Part shown: piece by piece, positions 26,692 through 37,158 of the stretch | How positions within the stretch are numbered: the stretch's first letter is position 1 | Layout: every line of letters starts with the position of its first letter | DNA from: Vibrio sp. DW001 | Lineage (GTDB): Bacteria; Pseudomonadota; Gammaproteobacteria; Enterobacterales; Vibrionaceae | Direction of reading: 5' to 3' | Assembly (NCBI RefSeq): GCF_029016285.1 | Contig: NZ_CP091975.1 | Location: 2,666,001 to 2,730,000 of the forward strand | DNA: 64,000 nucleotides | Program-made: the position numbers and the translations under genes | Notes under the pieces: generated by a model | Database searches by the model: none | What the model was told of the DNA's origin: nothing | The model's input: the letters and a program-made list of their open reading frames with translations, nothing else

Positions 26692-28905
26692 TTAAATTGG
26701 CCTTACACTTTCTGGATCTAATTCTGCTGCAAAACGTGTCTGAATAAATTGAACGTTTTTATCTTCTTCAAGCGCTTGATGCGCCGAGTTGAGTTTGTTC
26801 TGGTATATAGCCTCTCGCAACTCAAGGGGCGTTTGCCCTTTGTCGCTTACTTCTATCGTAAGATGACAATCTTCACCCAGAACCGTATTCAGTGCGCTAA
26901 GTAACTCGCTCTGTGCCTTGCCTTTATTAAGGTGAGCTTGCGATGCTCGCAAACTTAACACAACGGTTGAGTTTTGTTTCTCATAGGAAGAATTGAGTGC
27001 AAGTTGTTCCACTAACTTAGGGATATCTAGCTTCTGAATGAGTGCTGACCACTTGTCTTGACTAACGGCTTCATCGATGAGTTTTTCTGTCATTTCAGGT
27101 GTCTTAGTGTGCTCTAAGGCCTGCTTAATTTGTGTTGGTGTAAGTTCTGTTTTCTCTTCTTCAACGACTTGTGGTGTGGACGCTTTCCATTGATAAGGCT
27201 CACTTTCACTTTCCTCTTCCTTTACTTCAACAGCAGAACGCTCACTAGAGATATTAGGCGACACCAATTTAGTCGCACTATGTTGAGATATGCGTTCTAT
27301 TGCGGTGGAAGGTGGTGCCGCTTTAGGCTTTTTTCCGGCATTACTCACTGTTGGGCTAGAGGTTGATACTTGTGCCCGCTTTGATCGAAGCTGGTGTCTC
27401 AATCCTGCGATGGGTGACTTCTGCACAGGTGTAATCTCTTCCATAGGCGTTGATTGCTGAGCAACTTGGGATGCCTGCGGGTCATGCCCTGAGTGTTGTT
27501 CGGTAACCATCGACTGTTGAAAGGTCTCGTGTGCCATATACTCAGCAGTAGACGAGTCATCACTCATCGGCGGATAATCATCTTCTGACGGCATTGGAGG
27601 CCTATCTGAATGATAGGTATTTTCTTCCGCAGGCGACAGTATCGGCTTTTGCTCATTGACTGCTATTGATGTATTTTCCACCTTAAAAGCGGGGGCGACT
27701 TTCTCTACTGGCGCAACATTAGCCGTTGGCGTCAATTGCAGCTTTTGCTCCGTTTTCACCACAGTTACTGGTTCTTGCCGCTGTTCACTTGGCAATGTTA
27801 TTGCACTTACTGATTCAACTTTTACCGGACGAAATGCCATCATCCTAAGCACCGTCATCTCCAACCCGATTCGAGCTGAAGGAGCTAAAGGCAAATCTTG
27901 TCTGCCTTTTAGGGCAATTTGATAATAGAGCTGTACATCTTGAGGCGCTAAATATTGACTTAAGAGATCTATCTTCTCCGCATCAGGTTTGGATTTGTCT
28001 AGCGATGCGGGGAGAGCCTGAAACATAGCGACACGATGCAGCTGGCTGGCTAGTTCTTGAAGCAGACTATCCCAATCTACACCATTTTCCGCTAATCGTT
28101 GAACAGCGGACATTGCGTGAGTAACTTGTTTACTCGCCATTGCTTCTAGTAAATGAATGGCTTGATCCGTATCGAGCACGCCAAGCATACTCGAGACAAT
28201 CTCAGTTGAAACGATACCATTCCCTAACGCAATGGCCTGGTCTGATAGACTTAAGGCATCACGCATACTGCCGTCGGCTGCATGCGCTATCATTCCTAAT
28301 GCTCTTTGCTCGGTCACGATACCTTCGTGCTGCAGTATCGTATCCAGTTGTTGATGAATAACATCAACACTGATTGGCTTGAGGTGAAACTGCAAGCATC
28401 GAGATAGGATGGTGACTGGTAGCTTTTGAGGATCCGTTGTCGCCAATAAAAATTTGACGTATTCAGGTGGTTCTTCAAGTGTTTTTAGAAGGGCATTAAA
28501 ACTATGCCTGGAAAGCATATGCACTTCATCAATCAGATAAACTTTAAAGCGACCTCTTGCTGGTTTATATTGAACGTTATCGAGTAGTTCTCTGGTATCT
28601 TCAACTTTTGTTCTCGACGCTGCATCGACCTCTAAAAGGTCAACAAATCGACCTTCATCAATCTCTTTACATGTGTCGCACTGGCCACAAGGTTTTGCAG
28701 TAATACCTGTTTCGCAGTTCAATCCTTTAGCAAATAAGCGCCCAATAGAAGTCTTACCCACACCACGAGTCCCACTGAATAGGTAGGCGTGATGAAGCTT
28801 ATTCTGGCTTAAAGCATTTTCTAATGCGGTCAGTACATGAGACTGTCCAACAACTTCATTAAAATGGGAAGGGCGCCATTTGCGCGCTAAGGCTAAGTAA
28901 CTCAT
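26692..28905 (-). CDS. dnaX: DNA polymerase III tau (and possibly gamma) subunit
   Basis: The 737-residue clamp-loader subunit has Walker A GTRGVGKT (45-52), a Cys zinc module (CETG...CGQCDTC), Walker B (LIDEVHM) and the sensor regions, then a Pro/Ser/Glu-rich linker and the C-terminal tau domains that bind DnaB and the polymerase alpha subunit. The linker contains a perfect slippery heptamer A AAA AAG at codons 524-526 (27334-27328), giving a stop two codons later in the -1 frame, so a short gamma form is likely (separate entry). It is 80 bases upstream of ybaB and 43 bases downstream of apt. Confidence 0.97.
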   Translation of the reverse strand: MSYLALARKWRPSHFNEVVGQSHVLTALENALSQNKLHHAYLFSGTRGVGKTSIGRLFAKGLNCETGITAKPCGQCDTCKEIDEGRFVDLLEVDAASRTKVEDTRELLDNVQYKPARGRFKVYLIDEVHMLSRHSFNALLKTLEEPPEYVKFLLATTDPQKLPVTILSRCLQFHLKPISVDVIHQQLDTILQHEGIVTEQRALGMIAHAADGSMRDALSLSDQAIALGNGIVSTEIVSSMLGVLDTDQAIHLLEAMASKQVTHAMSAVQRLAENGVDWDSLLQELASQLHRVAMFQALPASLDKSKPDAEKIDLLSQYLAPQDVQLYYQIALKGRQDLPLAPSARIGLEMTVLRMMAFRPVKVESVSAITLPSEQRQEPVTVVKTEQKLQLTPTANVAPVEKVAPAFKVENTSIAVNEQKPILSPAEENTYHSDRPPMPSEDDYPPMSDDSSTAEYMAHETFQQSMVTEQHSGHDPQASQVAQQSTPMEEITPVQKSPIAGLRHQLRSKRAQVSTSSPTVSNAGKKPKAAPPSTAIERISQHSATKLVSPNISSERSAVEVKEEESESEPYQWKASTPQVVEEEKTELTPTQIKQALEHTKTPEMTEKLIDEAVSQDKWSALIQKLDIPKLVEQLALNSSYEKQNSTVVLSLRASQAHLNKGKAQSELLSALNTVLGEDCHLTIEVSDKGQTPLELREAIYQNKLNSAHQALEEDKNVQFIQTRFAAELDPESVRPI
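27326..27336 (-). promoter_or_regulatory. dnaX programmed -1 frameshift site
   Basis: The codons GGA AAA AAG contain the heptamer A AAA AAG in the right phase. A -1 slip gives GCC then TAA, ending the protein at about 527 residues. E. coli dnaX uses the same heptamer to make gamma. GCGG at the next codons could pair with a CCGC 12 bases on, a weak candidate stimulatory stem; no clear upstream Shine-Dalgarno-like enhancer is seen. Confidence 0.7.
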
Positions 28906-28948
28906 TCAATATTTCCAGCTTAGATTGTCTTCGTGAATGTTGATCGAA

Positions 28949-29500
28949 TTAATGACCTTCAAATTCACAGATGCTGTAAACGTTAAGATCTAGAGCTTTA
29001 AGACGCGCTTCACCGCCAATTTCAGGGAGGTTAATAACAAACGCGGCATACTCTACAACACCACCTAAACGACGAATTAGTTTAGTAGTGGCTTCAATAG
29101 TACCACCCGTTGCAAGTAGATCATCAACAACAAGAACTTTGTCGCCTTCTACTATTGCGTCCATATGAATCTCCAATATATCCGTGCCGTATTCCAATTC
29201 ATATGATTCAGCGATCGTCGCACGAGGTAATTTACCTGGTTTTCTTACCGGTACAAAACCTACACCAAGTTCAAGAGCGAGAGGTGCACCGAAAAGGAAA
29301 CCTCGTGCTTCGGTACCCACAATTTTCGTGAAGCCCATATCTTGGTATTTTTCTACAAGCAGTTGAATCGTTGCTTGATACGCCGTCGCGTCTTCCATGA
29401 GGCTTGTAACATCACGAAATAAGATACCTGGCTTTGGATAATCAGGAATAGTTTTAATGCTTGCTTTAATTAATGTGATTGTTTCAGTAGTCATATTCAT
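28949..29500 (-). CDS. apt: Adenine phosphoribosyltransferase
   Basis: Apt salvages adenine to AMP using PRPP. The protein is 183 residues (181 from the second Met, 29494). The PRPP-binding signature [13 protein letters not shown] is at about 122-134, and the conserved [15 protein letters not shown] and [10 protein letters not shown] segments are present. The gene is first in the run apt-dnaX-ybaB-recR, as in vibrios. The 276-base gap before it holds its promoter and the terminator of the rssB-like gene. Confidence 0.96.
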   Translation of the reverse strand: MNMTTETITLIKASIKTIPDYPKPGILFRDVTSLMEDATAYQATIQLLVEKYQDMGFTKIVGTEARGFLFGAPLALELGVGFVPVRKPGKLPRATIAESYELEYGTDILEIHMDAIVEGDKVLVVDDLLATGGTIEATTKLIRRLGGVVEYAAFVINLPEIGGEARLKALDLNVYSICEFEGH

Positions 29501-29625
29501 TCAAATTTTGTTGTGATTTGCTTGTGTCATATCGCTGTAATTTATAATTATTATTTTTAGCGTGACAAGCTAAGAAACTATGCTCTGTTTATACTTTTAA
29601 ACAAACCAAAACATAGAAAAACAAA

Positions 29626-29647
29626 TGCCCACTCCGAAGAGTGGGCA
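29626..29647 (-). terminator. Terminator after the RssB-like gene
   Basis: TGCCCACTC pairs with GAGTGGGCA; read on the minus strand the loop is TTCG, a stable tetraloop, followed by TTTGTTTTTC. Confidence 0.82.
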
Positions 29648-29776
29648 CACTTCCTCATTATGTTAGTGATTTTCTTCCTCATGAGCAACAAGGGAAAAGG
29701 AAGCAAACGTTCAAACCTGTCATTGTGTGCAATAAATCTACTTATTGCCTTTTTTCCGCTGTTTATTTGGTCATAT

Positions 29777-30895
29777 TCAGCGAGTAGAATCGGGTTTTAT
29801 ATCTAGACTAAAATGGCTTACCCCGATATTGGCAATGTTTAACTTGCCACCAGAGAGGATGCTTAGGTTTTCGGCCAATTCATTTTTCACACAACCCGTG
29901 CCAAGGTGGTAACCCCCTTCTATATGCGTTTTTCTTTCCCCTTCCGTCCAAATCGCGTCTAAACCAGCAGGTAAAATACTCACCGTTCCATCGGTCATGT
30001 CAGCGATGCCTACCAGCGCTCCGATCGAAGAGACAGAATCAATACAATTGATCCCCCGCTCTAGGTTTTCAGCAAATTCGACTAACATATCTTTGCTTAA
30101 TTGTTGTCGCCGTAGACTGTCATTGAACAATGCTCGAACCAATAAAGACGTTGCCACACCGCAACCATCGACGGTGGTTGAATCAATGAGATAAAAGGCA
30201 AATTGCCCATCGATTAACCAAGCATAATCAAATACTAAAGGCATGTTCTCTGATGATTGAAGCAAACTATAGCTGCATCTCCACTTACCTTGTCTGGTAT
30301 CTCTATCAGGCAGTAAAGCCGTCAGTAAATCTTTTGCTGCATTCGGATTCTCTTTTAAATGGTCCAAATGCCAGTAGAGTTCTTTGTCTTCCGGAATATC
30401 CCCTTCCTCACCGACTCTAAACCATTGACTAGCAAAATCACGAGAGGAGCTAACGTGTTTATTTTCTTCATCTAAAATATTCGAGATTGCAGATAATAAA
30501 TGTTTTGGTGCGGAGATGGGTTTGGTTAAAAAATCCTTAATACCAAATCGCAACGCACGTGCAACATCAGACATATCTTCCGTCGCGGAAACAACAATCA
30601 TTGGGACTTCTGGATACTCCCAACTCACCTCTTCTGCAAACTCAATACCGTTAAGTATTGGCATTGATAGATCACAAACAATAAGATCGGGAACCTCTTC
30701 GCGCAGTTTTTGCAATCCATCTAAGCCATGTTCCGCCTCAATGATAAAATATCCTTCTTTTTCTAGTACTACTGATGTGAATCTACGAAAAATCGGATCA
30801 TCATCTACCAACATTATTGTACGACTATCCAAACGACTCTTTTGCTCAAAAAGAACAGAGTCGGCTTGACTATTCATCATATAAACCTCACCCAT
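29777..30895 (-). CDS. rssB: RssB-like response regulator with PP2C-type output domain
   Basis: The 372-residue protein has an N-terminal receiver domain (phospho-Asp75 in LIVCDLSMP; Lys125 in FLTKPIS; DDDP acidic pocket at 31-34) and a C-terminal half resembling a degenerate PP2C/SpoIIE phosphatase fold. The pattern ISATEDMxDVARALRxGxxDxLxKP is that of RssB, the adaptor that delivers sigma-S to ClpXP in E. coli, so the same role is likely. An alternative is a RsbU-like regulator. The gene lies alone, divergent from a LysR gene, and ends in a TTCG-loop terminator. Confidence 0.8.
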   Translation of the reverse strand: MGEVYMMNSQADSVLFEQKSRLDSRTIMLVDDDPIFRRFTSVVLEKEGYFIIEAEHGLDGLQKLREEVPDLIVCDLSMPILNGIEFAEEVSWEYPEVPMIVVSATEDMSDVARALRFGIKDFLTKPISAPKHLLSAISNILDEENKHVSSSRDFASQWFRVGEEGDIPEDKELYWHLDHLKENPNAAKDLLTALLPDRDTRQGKWRCSYSLLQSSENMPLVFDYAWLIDGQFAFYLIDSTTVDGCGVATSLLVRALFNDSLRRQQLSKDMLVEFAENLERGINCIDSVSSIGALVGIADMTDGTVSILPAGLDAIWTEGERKTHIEGGYHLGTGCVKNELAENLSILSGGKLNIANIGVSHFSLDIKPDSTR

Positions 30896-31089
30896 CTGAT
30901 TTTGGGTATGTCTTATTATTGTTATTGAATTCCCCTATAAAAGGTAGTTCTGATTCTTGATTTATACAACATATGCGATCTTGTTAAGGAATTACTTAAA
31001 AACAGAACCACATATTGACGTAAAGCAAATTTAGAATACAAAGAACAGTATAAATTGACCGGACAAGTAATTAGGAACTTTCGCTGTTG

Positions 31090-31968
31090 ATGAAATTTGA
31101 TGATCTAAATCTATTTCGACTTGTAGTCGAAAATGGAAGCTACACAGCAACGTCTAAAAAGACACTTATTCCCGTAGCCACAATTACACGGCGAATTCAG
31201 GCGCTTGAAGACTCTGTAAACCTGCGACTTTTGAATCGCCATGCGAGAAAGTTATCACTGACAGAAGCCGGTGAACGTTTCTATCAAGAGTGTGCTCCTA
31301 TCTTAAAGCAACTCTCTAGTACCACTGAAGTCATAACCGACGATTGTCGTGGGGCGGCAGGAAAGCTGCGGGTATCTGCGCCGTCAAATCTTACTAAGCG
31401 GGTCATTCTTCCAATGCTCAGTGATTTTATGGCGAGTTACCCCGACATCAACATTGAACTGACGATGAGTAATGATGCCGACCAGATCGACCCCATCGAT
31501 TGGGACATTATATTTCGAGTTGGGCCTCAAAGAGATTCGACCCTTATTGCACGCAAGATAGATTCGGTCAAAGACATACTCGTTGCCAGTCCCGAATATC
31601 TAAAGAGCAGTAAAGCACCGCTGACTCATGCTGACGACTTGTCTGAACACGCATTGTTAAAAGGCAGCCCTTTGCTTAAGTGGTTATTAACAAATAGTAG
31701 TGGCGAGACGGTTCTTAATAACGACAAAGCACGATTTGAGGCGAATGCGCTCAACGTCGTTCGTCGAGCGTCAGCAAGAGGCTTAGGTATTACGCTAATG
31801 CCGGACATAATGCTTCAAGAATACTTTGAAAATGGTAGCTTGGTTCGCATTCTGGATGACTGGAGCGCCAACCCAAGAGATATCTACATGCTTTATAATC
31901 ATAAAGATCATCAACCGGAGAAGGTTCGTCTGCTAATTGATTACATCACTCATTATCATGATAAGTAG
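31090..31968 (+). CDS. LysR-family transcriptional regulator
   Basis: The 292-residue protein has an N-terminal winged helix (MKFDDLNLFRLVVENGSYTA, with TITRRIQALED recognition helix) and a periplasmic-binding-like effector domain (LRVSAPSNLTKRVILP, WDIIFRVG). It belongs to the CrgA/DmlR-like branch that often controls neighbouring oxidoreductases, but the neighbour here is only rssB, on the other strand. Target and effector are unknown. ATG 31090 follows a TTG at 31087; AGGA lies 12 bases upstream. Confidence 0.9.
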   Translation: MKFDDLNLFRLVVENGSYTATSKKTLIPVATITRRIQALEDSVNLRLLNRHARKLSLTEAGERFYQECAPILKQLSSTTEVITDDCRGAAGKLRVSAPSNLTKRVILPMLSDFMASYPDINIELTMSNDADQIDPIDWDIIFRVGPQRDSTLIARKIDSVKDILVASPEYLKSSKAPLTHADDLSEHALLKGSPLLKWLLTNSSGETVLNNDKARFEANALNVVRRASARGLGITLMPDIMLQEYFENGSLVRILDDWSANPRDIYMLYNHKDHQPEKVRLLIDYITHYHDK

Positions 31969-32040
31969 CCATTCATGTTGGTCAAAAACTTAACTGGCTT
32001 GGCATTAAGCGCTCAACATTGATGACATTCAAACAATAAA

Positions 32041-32064
32041 AAACCAGAGCAACTGCTCTGGTTT
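32041..32064. terminator. Bidirectional terminator between LysR gene and purF
   Basis: AAACCAGAGCA pairs with TGCTCTGGTTT around a 2-base loop, with T-runs on both strands. Confidence 0.88.
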
Positions 32065-32093
32065 TTTTGAATACTATTTAAAAGCTAACAACC

Positions 32094-33608
32094 TTATACC
32101 CCTTCGTTGTATAACTCCAAACTTGCTAAATCTTGCTGAATATCTTTTTGCAATCGAGAGTCATCATTTCTTAAAGAATCCAAGAAGTCTAAATATTTTT
32201 GGTCGATATCACCAGTAACATACTCACCATTAAAGACCGACGTTTCAAACTGCTTAATATCGACATTGCCTAAACCAACAGCGGCAACCAAATCTTCCAG
32301 TGTTTGGTAAATTAGGGCGTCTGCGCCAATAAGTTTAGCGATTTCTTCCGCATCACGGCCATGAGCAATCAATTCGTTCGCACTAGGCATATCGATGCCA
32401 TAGACATTTGGGAAGCGAATTTCCGGTGCAGCTGAAACCATGTATACATTGCTGGCACCGGCTTCACGTGCCATCTCTATGATCTGCTCGGAAGTGGTAC
32501 CACGGACAATAGAATCATCAACCAACAGCACGTTTTTACCTTTAAACTCAGACCGAATAGCATTCAATTTACGACGCACCGATTTTCTACGTTGAGTCTG
32601 CCCCGGCATGATAAAGGTGCGGCCAACGTAACGGTTTTTCACAAAACCTTGGCGATAAGGCTTATTCATAATCTGAGCAATCTGAAGCGCAATATCACAG
32701 GATGTTTCTGGAATCGGTATGACGACATCAAAATCCAGATCAGACCATTCTCGTTGAATTTTCTCACCGAGTTTCTTGCCCATTTCAACGCGAGCACTAT
32801 ATACGGAGATTTTGTCGATAAATGAATCTGGACGAGCAAAATAAACATACTCAAAGATACAAGGGTTTACTTGCGGGTTATCCGCGCATTGCTGAGTAAA
32901 CAACTGGCCGTCAAACGTAACGTAAATAGCTTCGCCTGGTGCAACATCTCGCACGAAATCAAAACCCACTGCATCAAGTGCAACAGACTCGGAAGCCACC
33001 ATATACTCAATGCTACCCTCTAACTCTCTTTTGCCTAAGCAGAGCGGACGAATCCCGTGTGGGTCGCGAAAAGCAATCATACCGTGGCCGATAATCATGG
33101 CCGCTACAGCATAAGCGCCTTTTATCGTTCTGTGCACGTTAGTTACGGCTCTAAAAACATCTTCCGACGTAACATTACCTTTAACGGTATCAATCTCATG
33201 GGCGAGAACATTCAACAACACTTCAGAGTCAGAAGTGGTATTGACATGGCGGCGATCTTTTTCGAACAGCTTTTCACGAATTTCGGCGGCATTGGTTAAG
33301 TTACCATTGTGTGCCAGCGTGATGCCAAATGGCGAATTCACATAAAATGGTTGTGCTTCAGAAGCACTAGAACTTCCCGCAGTTGGGTAGCGGACGTGGC
33401 CGATACCCACGTTTCCTTGAAGGCGTTGCATATGTTTAGAGTCAAACACATCTCTAACTAAACCGTTCGCTTTACGCAAACGAAAACGATTGCTTTCTAT
33501 GGTAACAATACCAGCAGCATCTTGGCCACGATGTTGCAATACAGTCAGTGCGTCATAAATTGACTGATTGACTGGATTTGTACCCACGATTCCAACAATA
33601 CCACACAT
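32094..33608 (-). CDS. purF: Amidophosphoribosyltransferase
   Basis: PurF makes 5-phosphoribosylamine from PRPP and glutamine, the first step of purine synthesis. The 504-residue protein begins MCGIVGIVG so that Cys2 becomes the N-terminal nucleophile of the glutaminase domain. The PRPP-binding loop [17 protein letters not shown] lies near 365-381. It follows cvpA by 31 bases in the conserved dedD-cvpA-purF order. Confidence 0.98.
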   Translation of the reverse strand: MCGIVGIVGTNPVNQSIYDALTVLQHRGQDAAGIVTIESNRFRLRKANGLVRDVFDSKHMQRLQGNVGIGHVRYPTAGSSSASEAQPFYVNSPFGITLAHNGNLTNAAEIREKLFEKDRRHVNTTSDSEVLLNVLAHEIDTVKGNVTSEDVFRAVTNVHRTIKGAYAVAAMIIGHGMIAFRDPHGIRPLCLGKRELEGSIEYMVASESVALDAVGFDFVRDVAPGEAIYVTFDGQLFTQQCADNPQVNPCIFEYVYFARPDSFIDKISVYSARVEMGKKLGEKIQREWSDLDFDVVIPIPETSCDIALQIAQIMNKPYRQGFVKNRYVGRTFIMPGQTQRRKSVRRKLNAIRSEFKGKNVLLVDDSIVRGTTSEQIIEMAREAGASNVYMVSAAPEIRFPNVYGIDMPSANELIAHGRDAEEIAKLIGADALIYQTLEDLVAAVGLGNVDIKQFETSVFNGEYVTGDIDQKYLDFLDSLRNDDSRLQKDIQQDLASLELYNEGV

Positions 33609-33639
33609 GTGTTAACCCTCAGTTTCTATAAAAATGGCA

Positions 33640-34131
33640 CTAAATAGCGCCAGATAAAAAGCTCGATGTTTGTTTCAAATGGTCAAAAAATGGTGCGATA
33701 ATACGACTAAATTCAGGTATTAACACCGATTCTTTCCACCACTCTGAATTTGACAATGCAGTAAACGCATCCATAAAAAACAGGGTGGCAGCAATGATAA
33801 GTACACCTCTTAGTGTGCCAAAAACCACACCAAGTACTCTATCAGTGCCTGATAAACCTGTTTTCTGTACCAGCTGAGCTATAACGTAGTTGACGATGGC
33901 ACCGACAACTAGCGTAGCCACAAAGAGAGCTGCTATCGCACTTCCTCTGCGAAACATATCATCTTCTATTCCGGAAAAATAAACGGATAGTCTTTCATAA
34001 TATTGACTTGCTATGAAAAACGCACCAAACCAGATAACTAATGACAATGCTTCTTTAACAAAGCCTCTTACTAAACTGATCAAAGCGGAAAGCCCGATCA
34101 CACCTAAAATTACAAAATCTATCCAATTCAT
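33640..34131 (-). CDS. cvpA: Colicin V production family membrane protein
   Basis: A 163-residue inner-membrane protein with about four hydrophobic helices (MNWIDFVILGVIGLSALISL; LSLVIWFGAFFIA; GSAIAALFVATLVVGAIV; GTLRGVLIIAATLFFM). The family is linked to envelope homeostasis and bile/colicin phenotypes. Position directly before purF is the classic arrangement. Confidence 0.95.
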   Translation of the reverse strand: MNWIDFVILGVIGLSALISLVRGFVKEALSLVIWFGAFFIASQYYERLSVYFSGIEDDMFRRGSAIAALFVATLVVGAIVNYVIAQLVQKTGLSGTDRVLGVVFGTLRGVLIIAATLFFMDAFTALSNSEWWKESVLIPEFSRIIAPFFDHLKQTSSFLSGAI

Positions 34132-34193
34132 TTATTTTACATCTTTAAGTTGGCGCGCATTTTAACAGAAAAATTCGCGACGCAAACGTTTTC

Positions 34194-34721
34194 TTATGGG
34201 TTTAGGGGCTTAAATTTCAACAATTGACCTTTTGAGCCGGTAACTTTTTGAAGTTCTTTGATTTGTCTTTCCAATTTACTTTTGGAAGTGTCAGGTCCAA
34301 TGATAATACGAGTAAATTCTTTTTCTTGCTTAATATGCGCTTGATATCCACGTTTTTGCAGATCTTTTACCAGAGTTTTCGCATTATCGGCGTTTTTTAA
34401 CGCCATCAATTGAATAATCCAGGCACTCTCTTGGTATTCATTCTTTTCAACCACATCATTAACCACCACCACTACTTCTTCAACATCAGGCATAGAGGTC
34501 GTCGCCTTAACGGGGCTTTCTGGCAAAGCCGTTTGAACGGCAATAGGTTGTAATACTTCGAACGATTCCACCTCCGTTCCAACATCAGGCTTAAGAGGGA
34601 TAGCGGCGAGATCTTCTTTATAGTGCTTTTTTTTACCATCTAAGACATCCGGTAAGACAATGACTCCAACAGCGACTAAAATGATGGTTCCAACCAAACG
34701 GCTTTGAAATTTACTTGCCAT
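34194..34721 (-). CDS. dedD: SPOR-domain cell-division protein DedD
   Basis: A 175-residue bitopic protein: one membrane helix near the N-terminus (LVGTIILVAVGVIVLPDVL), a linker, and a C-terminal SPOR domain (about 100-175, WIIQLMALKNADNAKTLVKD) that binds denuded septal peptidoglycan. It overlaps the end of folC by 11 bases, which indicates translational coupling. Confidence 0.93.
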   Translation of the reverse strand: MASKFQSRLVGTIILVAVGVIVLPDVLDGKKKHYKEDLAAIPLKPDVGTEVESFEVLQPIAVQTALPESPVKATTSMPDVEEVVVVVNDVVEKNEYQESAWIIQLMALKNADNAKTLVKDLQKRGYQAHIKQEKEFTRIIIGPDTSKSKLERQIKELQKVTGSKGQLLKFKPLNP

Positions 34722-35985
34722 TTGTACTCCTTTGCAACTGTAAATAGACTAATACTTCGGCGACCGTTCTAAACGAACCCGCGACGAGAATAACATCTTC
34801 CTTTCGGGCCTGTGACAATGCAGCTTGATAGGCGAATGTAGGAGACGAATACTTATTACACGATGTCTGAATATGTCCAATCAATTCATCGGCACTCGCC
34901 GCTCTAGGGCCATCTAATGAGCTTGGATACCACATTGTTACTACAGGCTCTAATACCTTTATGGTTTGAGCAATATCTTTATCATGAAGCATACCAAGTA
35001 CACAATGAGTCGTTTTACCAGCATAGCGTTGTTGTACTTGCTGCGCTAAGTATTCCGCAGAGTGAGGGTTATGCGCAACATCCAAGATAACAATAGGTGC
35101 ATTGTTAACTTTTTGCATCCGTCCTGACAATTTCGCGCGCTTTAATCCGTTGACAATATTGACGTCTGTAATGTCAACGTCTGCCGCACCCAGTGCCATT
35201 ATTGCCGTGGCGGCATTTGGCAAGGGCAATCCGGGCTTTGGAAGCTGAGTAAGGTCAAAGGCACCGCAACACCAATCCCAATGCTCTGCCTTTTCCACAT
35301 ACCGATACTGTATACCAACTTGATGAAGCTCGGCGCCTATTTCATCCGCATAGGCTGCAACCGTAAACGGCGCATTCGGTTGACCGCATATTGCTGGTTT
35401 ACCTGTTCTAAATATTCCGGCCTTTTCTTGTGCGATAACATTAATGTCATCACCCAACCAGTCAACATGATCAATCGCTAAGCTAGTAATCACGCTAACA
35501 TCGTGGTCAACAATATTAGTCGCATCTAGACGCCCCCCAAGACCCACTTCTAATATAACAACATCCACGGCTTCTTGTTGAAACAAGCGTAAAGCCGCAA
35601 GCGTACCAAACTCAAAAAAACTTAAGCTGGTTTCGCCACGTTGCGTATCGACAAATGAGAAGGCCTCAGCGTGTTTTGCATCGGGTAATATTGCGCCATT
35701 GATTCTTACTCGTTCGTTATAGCGAATAAGATGTGGGGAACTATAGACGCCAACAGAATATCCTGCATCTAAAAGGATAGCTTCAAGGATGGCACAGGTT
35801 GACCCCTTGCCATTTGTTCCAGCAACGGTGATCACTTTATTGGCAGGTTTTGTGAGATTTGCACTTTCAGCAACAATTAGAACGCGTTCTAATCCAAGAT
35901 CGATAGCGCTGGTATGAATATTTTCTAAATAATCAAGCCACATCGATAAGGACGATGTGGCTTGAGGTATCTTGCTTTGACTCAT
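34711..35985 (-). CDS. folC: Bifunctional folylpolyglutamate/dihydrofolate synthase
   Basis: FolC adds glutamate to folates and to dihydropteroate. The 424-residue Mur-ligase-like protein has the P-loop VAGTNGKGSTCAILE near 53-67, the SPHLIRYNERVRING segment and the GGRLDATN motif, then ILDVAHNPHSAEYLA in the C-terminal domain. It overlaps dedD by 11 bases and follows accD by 40 bases, the usual operon. Confidence 0.97.
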   Translation of the reverse strand: MSQSKIPQATSSLSMWLDYLENIHTSAIDLGLERVLIVAESANLTKPANKVITVAGTNGKGSTCAILEAILLDAGYSVGVYSSPHLIRYNERVRINGAILPDAKHAEAFSFVDTQRGETSLSFFEFGTLAALRLFQQEAVDVVILEVGLGGRLDATNIVDHDVSVITSLAIDHVDWLGDDINVIAQEKAGIFRTGKPAICGQPNAPFTVAAYADEIGAELHQVGIQYRYVEKAEHWDWCCGAFDLTQLPKPGLPLPNAATAIMALGAADVDITDVNIVNGLKRAKLSGRMQKVNNAPIVILDVAHNPHSAEYLAQQVQQRYAGKTTHCVLGMLHDKDIAQTIKVLEPVVTMWYPSSLDGPRAASADELIGHIQTSCNKYSSPTFAYQAALSQARKEDVILVAGSFRTVAEVLVYLQLQRSTNGK

Positions 35986-36025
35986 TAACTTACATCACGA
36001 TTAGACGTTTAGGTTAGTCAATACT

Positions 36026-36961
36026 TTACTCTTTTTCTTCCGGGACTGGAACTTTATATTCAGCTTCTGCCGGTACTTCTGGAGCGTCATCAACTGAAAC
36101 AACTAACGGTGAACCGTGATTGGTCATTTTAGCAACCAAACTCGCCACTCGTTGACGCATTTCACGACGATCAACGATCATATCTATTGCACCGTGTTCG
36201 AGTAAAAACTCACTACGTTGGAAGCCTTCTGGCAAATCTTCACGTACTGTTTGTTCAATAACCCGACGACCTGCAAAACCAATAAGCGCCTTAGGTTCGC
36301 CGATATTTACATCGCCCAACATAGCCAAACTCGCAGAAACACCACCCATTGTAGGGTCAGTCATAACGGAGATAAAAGGCAGCCCTTTATTTGATAAGCG
36401 TTCCAATGCTGCACTGGTCTTCGCCATTTGCATTAAAGACATCAATGCCTCTTGCATGCGAGCACCACCACTTGCAGAAAAACAAACCAATCCGCATTCT
36501 GCTTCCATTGCGGCTTCAACGGCTTTAACAAAGCGAGCGCCAACAACGGAGCCCATCGACCCCCCCATAAAGGAGAACTCAAAGGCACATGCAACAATAG
36601 GTAAGCCTAATACTTCCCCTTGCATAACAACCATCGCGTCTTTTTCACCACTGTTCTTTTGAGCAGCAACGATACGGTCTTTATAGCGCTTCGAATCTTT
36701 AAACTTCAATTTATCTTGAGGTTCTAGATCGTTGGCTAGCTCTACACGGTTATTCTCATCTAGAAAGGTTTCTAAACGACGACGTGCTTTCATACGCATA
36801 TGATGATCACATTTTGGACATACTTCCAAATTGCGTTCTAGTTCTGCGTGATATAGAACTTGTTCACAAGATGTACATTTGGTCCATACACCTTCAGGGA
36901 TAGAAGCTTTACGAGAGCTTACAATGTTACTTTTCGTTAATATTTTTTCAAGCCAACTCAT
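36026..36961 (-). CDS. accD: Acetyl-CoA carboxylase carboxyltransferase beta subunit
   Basis: AccD pairs with AccA to make malonyl-CoA. The 311-residue protein has the Cys4 zinc finger (Cys29, Cys32, Cys48, Cys51) and the crotonase-like carboxyltransferase core ([32 protein letters not shown]). It ends in an acidic Pro/Glu tail common in this genus. It precedes folC in the same operon. Confidence 0.97.
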   Translation of the reverse strand: MSWLEKILTKSNIVSSRKASIPEGVWTKCTSCEQVLYHAELERNLEVCPKCDHHMRMKARRRLETFLDENNRVELANDLEPQDKLKFKDSKRYKDRIVAAQKNSGEKDAMVVMQGEVLGLPIVACAFEFSFMGGSMGSVVGARFVKAVEAAMEAECGLVCFSASGGARMQEALMSLMQMAKTSAALERLSNKGLPFISVMTDPTMGGVSASLAMLGDVNIGEPKALIGFAGRRVIEQTVREDLPEGFQRSEFLLEHGAIDMIVDRREMRQRVASLVAKMTNHGSPLVVSVDDAPEVPAEAEYKVPVPEEKE

Positions 36962-37158
36962 GGAAGACCTTTTCTTTTATTTCTTCCACCAAATGGCGAA
37001 AGAGTTATAATTCAATAATATGCGGACAGATTAAACCACAGATCTTTAACGCTGTAGACAAAAAACTGGTTGTACCTATTTATAGCCTAGCAACAAGTTT
37101 TAATAAATCACTATTATTTGAGTGTGTTAGCGGCAAATAGTTCCATCGCGGCTTTATT

